DNA from: Hyphomicrobium sp.
GTDB taxonomy: Bacteria; Pseudomonadota; Alphaproteobacteria; Rhizobiales; Hyphomicrobiaceae
Length of the DNA stretch: 64,000 bases
NCBI RefSeq assembly: GCF_019753045.1
Contig: NZ_JAIELN010000006.1
Coordinates: 124,001-188,000, forward strand
Direction: 5' to 3'
The notes below the pieces were generated by a model. It saw only the letters and a program-made list of their open reading frames with translations, did no database searches and was not told the origin of the DNA. The translations under genes were made by a program, and so were the position numbers. Of the stretch, positions 13,980 through 22,014 are shown one piece after another (the first letter of the stretch is position 1; the number at the start of each line of letters is the position of its first letter).

Positions 13980-16187
13980 ATGGTCAACCTTCTGCCGTGG
14001 CGGCAAATCGAGGTTCCGGAACCTCGCGCGGATGAGTTCTACGAAATTGACCTGTTCGACCGGCGATACCGCTTTCATGGATTGAAGGCGCTGCTCGGCG
14101 CCGCCGATTTCGACAAGGCCGGGGATCGCAACTGCGGTCTCGCCGCGAAGGACGATGTGGAGCGCGAGGCGGCGCGGTCGATCCTCTCGGGTTTGACGCT
14201 TCAACACCTTTACGATCGCCCGCTGACGGACGATCAGGGCCGCGTCGATTCGGTGATGCGGATCAATTACGGCATCGATCGCGATACGTTCGCCGAGATT
14301 GCATCGAAGACGCTCGGCGAAATCAAAAATCTTCTGCTCAGGACGAAGGGCTCGGAAGCCAAGCGCATCGGCGGGGCCCTTACAGGCGTGATGGCGGCAG
14401 CGGTCGCCAAGCTCATGGACGTGCACGAGCTCGTCTATGCCGCGAAGAAACTCAAGCGGTCCGGTAAGGCTCGCACGCTCGTCGGTGCTCCCGGCACGCT
14501 GTCGTCGCGGCTTCAACCCAACCATCCGACCGACGATCTCGATGCGATGTCGGCATTGATCTATACCGGGCTCTCGATGGGATCGGGCGACGCGCTGCTC
14601 GGTCTCAACCCGGCGATCGATACGGTCGAGAACATCAGCAAAACGCTCAAACATCTGGACAAGCTGCGCCGGGAGACGGGTGCTCCGACGCAGATCTGCG
14701 TGCTGTCGCACGTCAAGACGCAGCTCGCCTGTCTCGAGAGCGGGGCGCCTGTCGAGATCATGTTCCAATCGCTCGCCGGCACCGACCGGACACTGGTCGA
14801 AGAATTCGACGTGACGGCCGACGTGCTCGACCAGGCCTATACGACAATGGCGAAGCATGGACCGCTGGCCGGCGAAGCGGCGCAGTTCATGTATTTCGAG
14901 ACGGGTCAGGGCAGCGAGCTGACCTACAGCAAGCACAACGGCATCGACATGACGACGACGGAGGCGCTCTGCTATGGGCTCGCCCGGCGCTATGATCCGT
15001 TCATGGTCAACAACGTTACCGGGTTCATCGGGCCCGAGACGCATCGCTCGAATTTCGAAATGATCGTGTCGAACCTGCAGGACCATTTCATGGGCAAGCT
15101 CCTCGGCCTGCCGATGGGCATGGCGCCGTGCTACACGCTGCATTCCGAGATCACGATGGAAGGCCAGCAGATTGCCGCCGAACTGCTGACGGCGGCCGGC
15201 GCCAACTATTTCATGGACGTCTATCTCTCCATCGACCGGATGCTCGCGTATTTCGATACGTGCGGGCACGACGATCAGACGATGCGCGAAGTTCACGGGC
15301 TATCGCCTGCGCCCGAATACCTTGAATGGGCGATCGAGCGCGGAATTTTTGCGCGCGACGAAGATGGGGAAGTCGAGCGCGGTCCGAACTGGGGCAATCC
15401 GAAGATCTTCTGCTCGGATGAAGAGTTCGACCGGTTGCGCAAAAATCTTCCCGCCGCTTACGGCTTCGAAAGTGCCGGGCCGCGGCCGACGGAGCAGGTG
15501 TCGCGCGCGATCAAGGCGAACCTCGCGGCAGCGCGTGAAGCAATTTATGCCGAAGTCACGCCGGAGCGAATGGGCACAATCGATTTCCGGCGTGTCGCGA
15601 CGTTGGCCGAGAGCAAGGAAGCGCATCTCAGCCATCCGGACCGCGGCGCGAAGCCAGCGGACGAGATGATTGCGGAATTGAAGCCTGAAAGAGCCGACGT
15701 GCAGATCATCGTCTCCGACGGTCTCTCGGCGGAGGCCGTGCATCACAACATTCCGGATCTTCTTCCGGTTCTACTCGACGGACTGAAGGAGCAGCGGATC
15801 TCGGCGGGCAAGCCGATCCTTGCGCCTTACGGACGTGTGAAGCTCGCCGAAGCGCTGGGCGACGCGTTGCAGCCGAAGCTCGTCATCAATCTCATCGGTG
15901 AACGGCCGGGCGGCGATGCTTTGGCGTCGCGCAGCATGTCCGCATACATAGCCTATCGTCTTGATGATGACGCGAGACAGGATGCGGTCAAATTCAGCGG
16001 CAATCCGGACATCCGCTACGAATATACGGTGATCTCGAATATCTATTCGGGCGGTCTGCCGCCTGCCGAGGCGGCGGTGCAGATCGCCGAACGCGTCAAC
16101 CAGATCCTGACGGCGAAGGCTGCTGGAAATCGCCTGGAACGCGCCATCCACGACCGTTCGCACAATATGCGGGCGGCAGCTTTTTGA
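13980..16187 (+). CDS. eutBC: Ethanolamine ammonia-lyase, EutB-EutC fusion
   Basis: About 735 residues from ATG 13980 (GAGGG lies about 9 bases before; a GTG at 13974 is also possible). Residues about 15-465 align with EutB, the large subunit: GAPGTLSSRLQPN, FQSLAGTD, YFETGQGSELTYSKHNG, YGLARRYDPFMVN, GFIGPE and DHFMGKLLGLPMG follow the E. coli order. Residues about 485-730 align with EutC: VQIIVSDGLSAEAVHHN, YGRVKLAEALGD, LIGERPGG and VISNIYSGGLPP. The enzyme uses adenosylcobalamin to convert ethanolamine to acetaldehyde and ammonia. In most bacteria the subunits are separate genes. No eutA reactivase, transporter or microcompartment gene is adjacent. Confidence 0.93.
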   Translation: MVNLLPWRQIEVPEPRADEFYEIDLFDRRYRFHGLKALLGAADFDKAGDRNCGLAAKDDVEREAARSILSGLTLQHLYDRPLTDDQGRVDSVMRINYGIDRDTFAEIASKTLGEIKNLLLRTKGSEAKRIGGALTGVMAAAVAKLMDVHELVYAAKKLKRSGKARTLVGAPGTLSSRLQPNHPTDDLDAMSALIYTGLSMGSGDALLGLNPAIDTVENISKTLKHLDKLRRETGAPTQICVLSHVKTQLACLESGAPVEIMFQSLAGTDRTLVEEFDVTADVLDQAYTTMAKHGPLAGEAAQFMYFETGQGSELTYSKHNGIDMTTTEALCYGLARRYDPFMVNNVTGFIGPETHRSNFEMIVSNLQDHFMGKLLGLPMGMAPCYTLHSEITMEGQQIAAELLTAAGANYFMDVYLSIDRMLAYFDTCGHDDQTMREVHGLSPAPEYLEWAIERGIFARDEDGEVERGPNWGNPKIFCSDEEFDRLRKNLPAAYGFESAGPRPTEQVSRAIKANLAAAREAIYAEVTPERMGTIDFRRVATLAESKEAHLSHPDRGAKPADEMIAELKPERADVQIIVSDGLSAEAVHHNIPDLLPVLLDGLKEQRISAGKPILAPYGRVKLAEALGDALQPKLVINLIGERPGGDALASRSMSAYIAYRLDDDARQDAVKFSGNPDIRYEYTVISNIYSGGLPPAEAAVQIAERVNQILTAKAAGNRLERAIHDRSHNMRAAAF

Positions 16188-16217
16188 TTGCCCCGGGCGG
16201 CTCCCTTTGATTTGATT

Positions 16218-16256
16218 GCCCCGGCGACTCCGCTTCGCGGAGCCGGCCGCCGGGGC
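16218..16256. repeat. Palindromic repeat element, copy 1 (upstream of rnpB)
   Basis: GCCCCGGC pairs with GCCGGGGC (outer stem) around an inner CTCCGC/GCGGAG hairpin with a TTC loop. A second copy at 18216-18254 differs at two stem positions, each compensated on the opposite arm. A nearby segment (16269-16290, CGCGCGCCGGCCGC-T-CGAAACG) is also shared with 18091-18112. Confidence 0.75.
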
Positions 16257-16300
16257 GGCCTTGTGGCGCGCGCGCCGGCCGCTCGAAACGGTCACACCCC

Positions 16301-16329
16301 TTGACGTTTCGGCTCGCACGTCGCTTACT
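16301..16329 (+). promoter_or_regulatory. Probable sigma-70 promoter of rnpB
   Basis: TTGACG at 16301-16306 and CTTACT at 16324-16329 are separated by 17 bases. The expected transcription start about 6-7 bases downstream coincides with the first paired base of the RNase P P1 helix (16335). Confidence 0.55.
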
Positions 16330-16334
16330 CGGGC

Positions 16335-16781
16335 ACCAGCCGGCTGGACGGCCGCTGTCGGACTTCGTTGTGGCGAAGCGGGCTCTAAAGGCTCGCGAGC
16401 AAACACTTCCGGCAGAGGAAAGTCCGGGCTCCATGAGGAACACGGTGGCGGCTAACGGCCGCCGGGGGCGACCCCAGGGAAAGTGCCACAGAAAACATAC
16501 CGCCAAGCCGGGCCGCCTTCGGGCCAAGTCCGTCGGTAAGGGTGAAAAGGTGCGGTAAGAGCGCACCGCGCTTCTGGTAACAGCAGCGGCAGGGCAAACC
16601 CCACCGGGAGCAAGATCAAATAGGGGTGGGCGCGCGGAGCGGGAAACCGCTGACGCAAGGCGCGTTCTTCACGCTACCCACCCGGGTTGATTGCACGAGG
16701 CGCCTGGCGACAGGCGTCCCAGATGAATGGCCGTCGCGGAGGGCAACCTCCAGACAGAACCCGGCTTACAGGCCGGCTGGT
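16335..16781 (+). ncRNA. rnpB: RNase P RNA, bacterial type A
   Basis: The catalytic RNA of RNase P, which removes 5' leaders from pre-tRNAs. Helix P1 is exact: ACCAGCCGGC at 16335-16344 pairs with GCCGGCTGGT at 16772-16781. P2 pairs GGACGGCC (about 16346) with GGCCGTC (about 16729). Conserved blocks are all present in order: GAGGAAAGTCCGGGCTCC near 16415, GGTAAGGGTGAAAAGGTGCGGTAAGAGCGCACCG at about 16534-16567, GGAGCAAGATCAAATAGGGG, AGATGAATGG near 16721 and ACAGAACCCGGCTTAC at 16754-16769. A promoter lies immediately upstream. The last 16 bases overlap the end of the convergent DUF2189 gene. Confidence 0.97.
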
Positions 16782-17659
16782 ATTTCTTCATCGGCATCTT
16801 TGTTCGGAATGCGCTCCGGGGCGACGACGAGCTTCCGGTAGAGATGCCACGTCGCATGGCCGAGGATCGGCAGAACGATCGCCAATCCGACGAGCAGCGG
16901 TATTGCGCCGAGCAATAGTCCAACCGCAACGATCAATCCCCACAATGCAATCGGTCCCGGATTTTCGACGGATGCGCGAACCGATGTTCGCACGGCTGTG
17001 CCGACGCTTACGTCGCGGTCGACGAGCATCGGGAACGACACGACGCTGATCACGAGCACGACGAGCGCAAACATGAAGCCGACGAGGTTACCGTAGAAGA
17101 TGAGGTCGGTGCCTCTCGAAGTGCTTGTCACTTCATGGACGAAGTCGGAAAGGGACGCCGGCCCACCGCCCATTATCTGCGTGTACATCAGGTTCGCGGC
17201 GTAGAGCCAAGCTACGAAGAGCGCCGCCAAAACGAAGCCCAGGGTCAAGATCCCGCCCATTCCGGGACGGTGTACGACCTCGATCGCCTGGGTCGCATAG
17301 GGATCCTGCCCCTCCTCACGCCTGCGGCTCAGTTCGTACAGTCCAATCGCAACGAACGGACCGAGCAGGGCGAAGCCTGCCGCCATCGGGTAGACGAGCG
17401 AGAGCAGCCCATATCCAAAGAGGATGCGCGCGAGGATGATGCCCACGATCGGATAGATGAAGAACGCAAAGAAGACGTGCGTCGGCATCGCGCGGAAGTC
17501 CTCGAGGCCTTCGAGGAGAGAATTCCAAACGTCGGTTGTCGATATTTTCCGGATCGCCGGGTCGGTATCGCGCCAGAGCACGGACGCGGGCCATCGCAAA
17601 TTCAGGCCTGGGTAGGAATGGGAACGTGCGGCTCCTGATCGAGGAATGGGATTCGCCAT
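16766..17659 (-). CDS. DUF2189 multi-pass membrane protein
   Basis: About 297 residues of the DUF2189 family of alphaproteobacteria. At least five hydrophobic segments are visible, for example THVFFAFFIYPIVGIILARI, GMGGILTLGFVLAALFVAWL, LVGFMFALVVLVISVVSFPM, PIALWGLIVAVGLLLGAIPL and the final VGLAIVLPILGHATWHLYRK. The ending GHATWHLYRK is typical of the family, whose function is unknown. I prefer the Met at 17659 (MANPIPRSG) over 17707. The last codons and stop (16766-16781) run through the 3' strand of the rnpB P1 helix on the opposite strand, so the two genes constrain each other's sequence. Confidence 0.88.
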   Translation of the reverse strand: MANPIPRSGAARSHSYPGLNLRWPASVLWRDTDPAIRKISTTDVWNSLLEGLEDFRAMPTHVFFAFFIYPIVGIILARILFGYGLLSLVYPMAAGFALLGPFVAIGLYELSRRREEGQDPYATQAIEVVHRPGMGGILTLGFVLAALFVAWLYAANLMYTQIMGGGPASLSDFVHEVTSTSRGTDLIFYGNLVGFMFALVVLVISVVSFPMLVDRDVSVGTAVRTSVRASVENPGPIALWGLIVAVGLLLGAIPLLVGLAIVLPILGHATWHLYRKLVVAPERIPNKDADEEIPAGL

Positions 17660-18067
17660 AGCGGCACCTGTCGAGTTGGGGTGCCAAGGGATCGATTGAG
17701 GGATCAATCATCCATGGCACCGGATGTGGGCGCCCCCCATCGCCTGCCGATTAGAGGATGCGCCCTTATTCAAACGCTTCAAATCAGGTCTGCGTTACCG
17801 CTAATTATTTCCAAAAAATTCTATAATTTTCAGTATTTTATGCCATTTATATCAATCTCTGCTTGAGGTTTGAGGGAGCTTTATTGGGGATAGTTGATGC
17901 AATTCCGCTTCGCACCACCAAATATCCTTAATAATCCGTTGACGACCATCAAATCCCATGCGATCCCATAAAGGCCCGTCCGCACCGGGCAGGACACCGT
18001 GGCAGGGCGCCGGTTTGGTAGAGGGCCCAAAATCGAGCGACCGCCACGGCCCCTTTCTTTCTTTTGG
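17660..18067. other. Intergenic stretch, AT-rich segment, no gene recognised
   Basis: This stretch separates the DUF2189 start from the repeats before mraZ. Around 17790-17865 the sequence is strikingly AT-rich (runs such as TTTCCAAAAAATTCTATAATTTTCAG). Minus-strand frames in 17.85-18.37 kb contain the peptide ARGTRVARNK twice only because the DNA repeats below are in frame; I do not regard them as genes. Confidence 0.45.
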
Positions 18068-18202
18068 TTTGTTTCGGGCGACACGCGTTCCGCGCGCCGG
18101 CCGCCCGAAACGAAGCCGGCCCTGACGGCCGGCTCTCCGCAAGGAGAGTCGGCAGGGCCACCAAAGAGTTTTGTTTCGGGCAACACGCGTTCCGCGCGCC
18201 GG
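18068..18202. repeat. Direct repeat pair of 33 bp with intervening cruciform
   Basis: The 33-base sequence TTTGTTTCGGGC-G/A-ACACGCGTTCCGCGCGCCGG occurs at 18068-18100 and 18170-18202 with one difference. The first copy is followed by GCCCGAAA, giving a palindrome with its own TTTCGGGC. Between the copies GGCCCTG/CAGGGCC encloses a CCGGCTCTCC/GGAGAGTCGG hairpin. No transposase is associated. Confidence 0.8.
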
Positions 18203-18215
18203 AAGCTTCGATTTG

Positions 18216-18254
18216 GTCCCGGCGACTCCCCTTCGGGGAGCCGGCCGCCGGGAC
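18216..18254. repeat. Palindromic repeat element, copy 2 (upstream of mraZ)
   Basis: GTCCCGGC pairs with GCCGGGAC around an inner CTCCCC/GGGGAG hairpin with a TTC loop. It matches the element at 16218-16256 in length and in the unpaired bases; two stem positions differ, each as a compensated pair. It ends 63 bases before the mraZ start and could act as a terminator for, or structure in, the dcw leader. Confidence 0.75.
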
Positions 18255-18317
18255 GGACTAAACGGACTAGAGCGTAGCCAGGTACCTGAGTGGAGGACGA
18301 AATTCGTTAGCTGAGGG

Positions 18318-18821
18318 ATGGACCGCTTTGTCTCGACATTCACAAACAAGATCGACGCCAAAGGCAGGGTCTCCATTCCAGCCTCGTTTCGCGCCGTTCT
18401 CGAGCGCGACGGTTACGCCGGCGGAATCGCGGGCGGTCTCTACTGCTACCCCTCGCTCGACGCTCAAGCGCTCGATGCAGGCGGCGAAAGACTTGCAAAG
18501 AAAATCGACGGGCTTCTCGCGGGCCTGCCGGACTATTCGGATGAGCGCGATGAACTGTCTGTCGCACTCTACGGCGACGTCCAGGTTCTCTCGATCGATG
18601 GCGACGGCCGCATCGTCCTTCCTGAAAGCCTTCGCGCCCACGCCAACTTGGACGCCGCCGTCTCGTTTGTCGGCCTTGGTGAAAAATTCCAGATGTGGGA
18701 GCCCAAGCGCTTCGAAGAGCGCCGGGCCGAAGCACGAAGCAAAATCCAGGTAACGCGAAAACTTTTTGCAGCGGGGAGCCGCCCGTCAGGTGACGGCGGC
18801 GACGAGGGGGCACGGGAATGA
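18318..18821 (+). CDS. mraZ: Transcriptional regulator / cell-division protein MraZ
   Basis: A 167-residue protein with two AbrB-like SpoVT/MraZ domains: [19 protein letters not shown] at the N-terminus and [17 protein letters not shown] from about residue 92, each with the DxxGRxxxP signature. MraZ binds repeats in the dcw promoter and acts as a repressor of the cluster in E. coli. It is the first gene of the dcw cluster here. Its stop overlaps the rsmH start (ATGA). The C-terminal 20 residues are a Gly/Asp-rich tail not seen in shorter homologues. Direct repeats for MraZ binding are not obvious beyond GTGGAG at 18291-18296. Confidence 0.97.
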   Translation: MDRFVSTFTNKIDAKGRVSIPASFRAVLERDGYAGGIAGGLYCYPSLDAQALDAGGERLAKKIDGLLAGLPDYSDERDELSVALYGDVQVLSIDGDGRIVLPESLRAHANLDAAVSFVGLGEKFQMWEPKRFEERRAEARSKIQVTRKLFAAGSRPSGDGGDEGARE

Positions 18822-19852
18822 CGCGCGGTGGCGGGGCAGAGGGAGCCTCGCAGGGGCCGGCTGAAAAGCCTCCGCGCCACATTCCCGTGCTCGTCTCGGA
18901 AGTTCTCGAGACGCTGGCGCCGAAGGACGGCGAGATCTACGTCGACGGGACATTCGGAGCAGGCGGCTATACGCGCGCCATACTGGGTGCTGCAAACTGC
19001 CGAGTGCTTGCTCTCGATCGCGATCCGACGGCCATCGCGAATTCCACTGGTCTGGTGGAAGAAGCGGGCGGGCGGCTGAAGGTCGTGGAATCTCCGTTCA
19101 GCCAGATGGAAGACGCCGTCCGCGAGCATCTATCCGGCGTGCAGGTTGACGGCGTCGTTCTCGATATCGGCGTTTCGTCGATGCAACTCGATGACGCCGA
19201 GCGCGGGTTTTCATTCCAATCGGATGGGCCGCTCGACATGCGGATGTCGTCGTCTGGAATGAGCGCCGCGGATTTCCTCAACACGGCGGAAGAAGAAGAG
19301 ATCGCCAACGTGATCTACACGTTCGGCGAAGAGCACCGTTCGCGCGCAATAGCTCGCGCCATCGTCAGGAAGCGGGACGAGGCAAGGCTTACGCGGACGC
19401 GGGAACTCGCCGATATCGTCTCGCATGTGTTTCATGGGCGGAAGGTCGACGGTCGGCATCCGGCGACGCGGACGTTTCAAGGCTTGAGGATTTTCGTCAA
19501 CGACGAGCTTGGCGAACTTGCCAACGCGCTGTCGGCGGCGGAGCGCTTACTGAAGCCCGGCGGGCGCCTCGTCGTCGTCAGTTTTCACAGCCTGGAAGAC
19601 AGGATCGTCAAGAAGTTTCTCGTCGAGCGGAGCGGGAAGACGGCGGGCGGTTCCCGGCACTTGCCGCCGGAATCGATAAAATCCCGCGATCCGAGTTTCC
19701 GAATTGTTAACTCCCGCCCGTTAACACCTTCTAAAGGTGAATTGGAAGTGAACCCTCGTTCGCGGTCAGCACGTTTGCGGGCGGCAACCCGCACGGACGC
19801 TGCAGTTTGGCCGTTGGACTTAGACGCAATGGGGGTCCCTCGACACCGCTAA
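18818..19852 (+). CDS. rsmH: 16S rRNA (cytosine1402-N4)-methyltransferase RsmH
   Basis: A 344-residue S-adenosylmethionine-dependent enzyme (formerly MraW) that methylates N4 of C1402 in the 16S rRNA P site. Visible signatures are [11 protein letters not shown] at the start, the SAM-binding [39 protein letters not shown], the IVRKRDEA segment and [15 protein letters not shown] near the C-terminus. The end ([13 protein letters not shown]) is also typical. It overlaps mraZ by 4 bases and is followed after 40 bases by ftsL. The N-terminal 20 residues are an unconserved Gly/Arg-rich extension. Confidence 0.97.
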   Translation: MTRGGGAEGASQGPAEKPPRHIPVLVSEVLETLAPKDGEIYVDGTFGAGGYTRAILGAANCRVLALDRDPTAIANSTGLVEEAGGRLKVVESPFSQMEDAVREHLSGVQVDGVVLDIGVSSMQLDDAERGFSFQSDGPLDMRMSSSGMSAADFLNTAEEEEIANVIYTFGEEHRSRAIARAIVRKRDEARLTRTRELADIVSHVFHGRKVDGRHPATRTFQGLRIFVNDELGELANALSAAERLLKPGGRLVVVSFHSLEDRIVKKFLVERSGKTAGGSRHLPPESIKSRDPSFRIVNSRPLTPSKGELEVNPRSRSARLRAATRTDAAVWPLDLDAMGVPRHR

Positions 19853-19892
19853 TGCTGAGCTTGGAGACAAGCTGAACGGGAATTGTATCAAA

Positions 19893-20207
19893 ATGCGTCT
19901 CTTGAATGTTGCCGCCTTCTTTTTTGCAGTCGCAAGCGCGCTGCTTCTTTACGCATTGAATTACGATACGCGCCGCCTCGAAGCCGAGCTGCAAGCGAAA
20001 GAGCGTTTGGCCGATCGCGCACGCAGCGACATCGCCGTGCTGAAAGCCGAACGCGGCACACTCGCGCGCCCCGACAGGATCGATGATTTGGCTCGCCGGC
20101 TTGGTCTTGGACCGCCGAAGCCTGAGCAGTTCGCACACGGACGGGAAGTATCGGAACTTAACGAGCGGGAACTTAACGAGCGCCGGGGCAGCGCCGATGG
20201 CCGTTGA
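19893..20207 (+). CDS. ftsL: Cell division protein FtsL
   Basis: A 104-residue bitopic membrane protein: one membrane helix (residues about 3-20, LLNVAAFFFAVASALLLYAL) followed by a periplasmic coiled coil (DTRRLEAELQAKERLADRARSDIAVLKAE) and the ARPDRIDDLARRLGL segment usual in alphaproteobacterial FtsL. FtsL joins FtsB and FtsQ in the divisome and helps activate FtsWI. The C-terminus carries a 15-bp tandem duplication that encodes ELNER twice. It overlaps the ftsI start by 11 bases. Confidence 0.93.
   Translation: MRLLNVAAFFFAVASALLLYALNYDTRRLEAELQAKERLADRARSDIAVLKAERGTLARPDRIDDLARRLGLGPPKPEQFAHGREVSELNERELNERRGSADGR
20153..20182 (+). repeat. 15-bp tandem duplication inside ftsL 3' end
   Basis: GGAACTTAACGAGCG is repeated exactly at 20153-20167 and 20168-20182, in frame, giving ELNER-ELNER at the C-terminus of FtsL. 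It sits 14 bases before the ftsI start, so it also lengthens the region from which ftsI translation begins. Confidence 0.9.
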
Positions 20208-21918
20208 TCGCGATGACGTTCTGATCAGGGGTGCGACGGCGCACATGGTCAGCAGTGCGGGGACGCGTGCGCCTCTCGGCCACGGAGCCACGTCGGGCGC
20301 TGCACGCCGTCGAGCGGAGGCGGCCGTCTACGGAGTTTTGTTTTCGGCCTTCATGGTCGTCATTGCCCAGCTTTTCGTTTTGGCTGTCGGGCGGCGTACG
20401 GATATCGCGCTCGCGATTTCCGAACCGGTGGCGGCGACAAGCTTCAGCCGTCCCGACATCGTCGATCGCAATGGACGGTTGCTGGCGACGGACCTCGAAG
20501 CGCCCTCGATCTTTGCCGATCCGGGTGTCGTCTTGGATCGCGACGAGGTCGTCGAAAAGCTTTCGACCGTGCTTCCCGATCTCAACGCAAGCGAATTGCT
20601 GCGCGCGCTTTCGGATAAATCGCGCCGCTTCGTCTGGGTGCGCCGAGGCGTATCGCCGGGCATCGCGCAAAGGGTGCACGATCTCGGACTTCCGGGTGTC
20701 TCGTTTCGCTACGAGCTGAAACGCGCGTATCCCGGCGGCAAGATGGCCGGTCACGCGCTCGGTTACGTCGATGTCGACAACCGGGGCGTTGCGGGTATCG
20801 AAAAATACATCGACGACAAGGTCGGCGTCGATCCTGTTCATTCGGCCGTACTTTCGAACCGGCCGCCGGTGCGTCTCTCGCTCGATATCGGAGTTCAGCA
20901 CGCGCTCGAGGATGAGCTTGACGATGCCATGCGGCGCTATCATCCGGAAGGTGCTGCCGGCGTCGTTCTCAATATCAAGACGGGCGAAATTCTCGCGAGC
21001 AGTTCGCTGCCGCGCGTCGACCCCACATGGCCCGCGCAAACGCTCAACGACAAGCGCGTCGATCGCATGATGGGCGGCACCTACGAACTCGGTTCGGTGT
21101 TCAAAACTTTGACGGTTGCGATGGCGCTCGACGAGGGGCTCGCGAAACCCGACACCGTTCTCGACGTGACGAAGCCGCTCGAAGCCGGACGTTTCACGGT
21201 GACGGACATGCATCCTTCGCGCAAGCCGCTGACGGTGACGGAAGTGTTTACCCACTCGTCGAATGTCGGCGCCGGAATGCTGGCGCTGCAGGCGGGGCCC
21301 GAAAAGCTGCGCGCCTTCCTGCAGAAAGCCGGCCTTCTCGATCAATTGCAGACAGAGGCAGGCGCGGTTGCCAGCCCGCAAGTACCTCAGCGCTGGAACC
21401 GGGCCACGACCATCACGGCATCGTTCGGGCACGGCATCGCCGTCGCGCCGTTACAGTTCGCGGCCGCAGCCGCTACAATCTTCAACGGCGGCAAGACAGT
21501 TCACCCCACGTTTCTCAGGAAATTCGACGCGGGCACGGCCGACGGCAAACCCCTGATCTCCGCCGCGACATCGCGCCAAATGGCTGACATCATGCGCGCC
21601 AACGTCATCGACAAGGACGGCACCGGACGCAAAGCCGACGTGCCGGGCTACAGGGTCGGCGGCAAGACGGGTACTGCCGATATTGCGAGCAAGGGCGGCT
21701 ATACGACCAATGCGGTCATATCGTCGTTCCTCGGCGCGTTTCCGACGGACGATCCCCAATATCTGACATTCGTGATGTTGTTCGAGCCGAAGGGCGTTGC
21801 CGACACGGCCGGGCACCGGACGGGCGGAACGAACGCCGCACCTGTGACGGGAGAGCTGATCGCTCGCGTCGCAGCTCAGCTCGGCGTTGCGCCGCAGCTC
21901 GAGGTCGTTCGTCAATAA
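20197..21918 (+). CDS. ftsI: Peptidoglycan D,D-transpeptidase FtsI (PBP3)
   Basis: A 573-residue class B penicillin-binding protein that crosslinks septal peptidoglycan. A membrane helix lies at about 42-64, then the PBP dimer domain (SRPDIVDRNGRLLATDL) and the transpeptidase domain with the catalytic Ser300 in GSVFK, SSN at about 354-356 and KTG at 490-492 (VGGKTGTAD). I start it at ATG 20197 because this overlaps ftsL by 11 bases and gives a normal cytoplasmic tail; the frame is open to 20083 but that would overlap most of the ftsL 3' half. It is the third overlapping step of the dcw operon. Confidence 0.96.
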   Translation: MAVDRDDVLIRGATAHMVSSAGTRAPLGHGATSGAARRRAEAAVYGVLFSAFMVVIAQLFVLAVGRRTDIALAISEPVAATSFSRPDIVDRNGRLLATDLEAPSIFADPGVVLDRDEVVEKLSTVLPDLNASELLRALSDKSRRFVWVRRGVSPGIAQRVHDLGLPGVSFRYELKRAYPGGKMAGHALGYVDVDNRGVAGIEKYIDDKVGVDPVHSAVLSNRPPVRLSLDIGVQHALEDELDDAMRRYHPEGAAGVVLNIKTGEILASSSLPRVDPTWPAQTLNDKRVDRMMGGTYELGSVFKTLTVAMALDEGLAKPDTVLDVTKPLEAGRFTVTDMHPSRKPLTVTEVFTHSSNVGAGMLALQAGPEKLRAFLQKAGLLDQLQTEAGAVASPQVPQRWNRATTITASFGHGIAVAPLQFAAAAATIFNGGKTVHPTFLRKFDAGTADGKPLISAATSRQMADIMRANVIDKDGTGRKADVPGYRVGGKTGTADIASKGGYTTNAVISSFLGAFPTDDPQYLTFVMLFEPKGVADTAGHRTGGTNAAPVTGELIARVAAQLGVAPQLEVVRQ

Positions 21919-22014
21919 AGGTATTTCGGCCGCATTTGACGACCTCGATGGGGCTTCGTATCAAGCGTCGGGCCGAACAATAGGCAGACGAACATAGGGG
22001 CGAAAAGCGGGGTC

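Noticed and set aside
13455-15296. 613-residue minus-strand open frame antisense to eutBC
   Set aside because: It has no recognisable domain, is rich in Arg/His, and lies opposite a complete EutB-EutC coding sequence; long antisense frames are expected in GC-rich DNA.
18068-18202. CRISPR array
   Set aside because: Only two repeat copies, a structured 69-base intervening segment, and no cas genes nearby.
17852-18376. 174-residue minus-strand frame with repeated ARGTRVARNK peptide
   Set aside because: The peptide repeat is produced by the 33-bp DNA repeats; the frame spans palindromic elements and the mraZ start.
19704-19725. Possible CtrA pair GTTAAC...GTTAAC near the end of rsmH
   Set aside because: Spacing between TTAA halves is 10 bases and the site is inside coding sequence.
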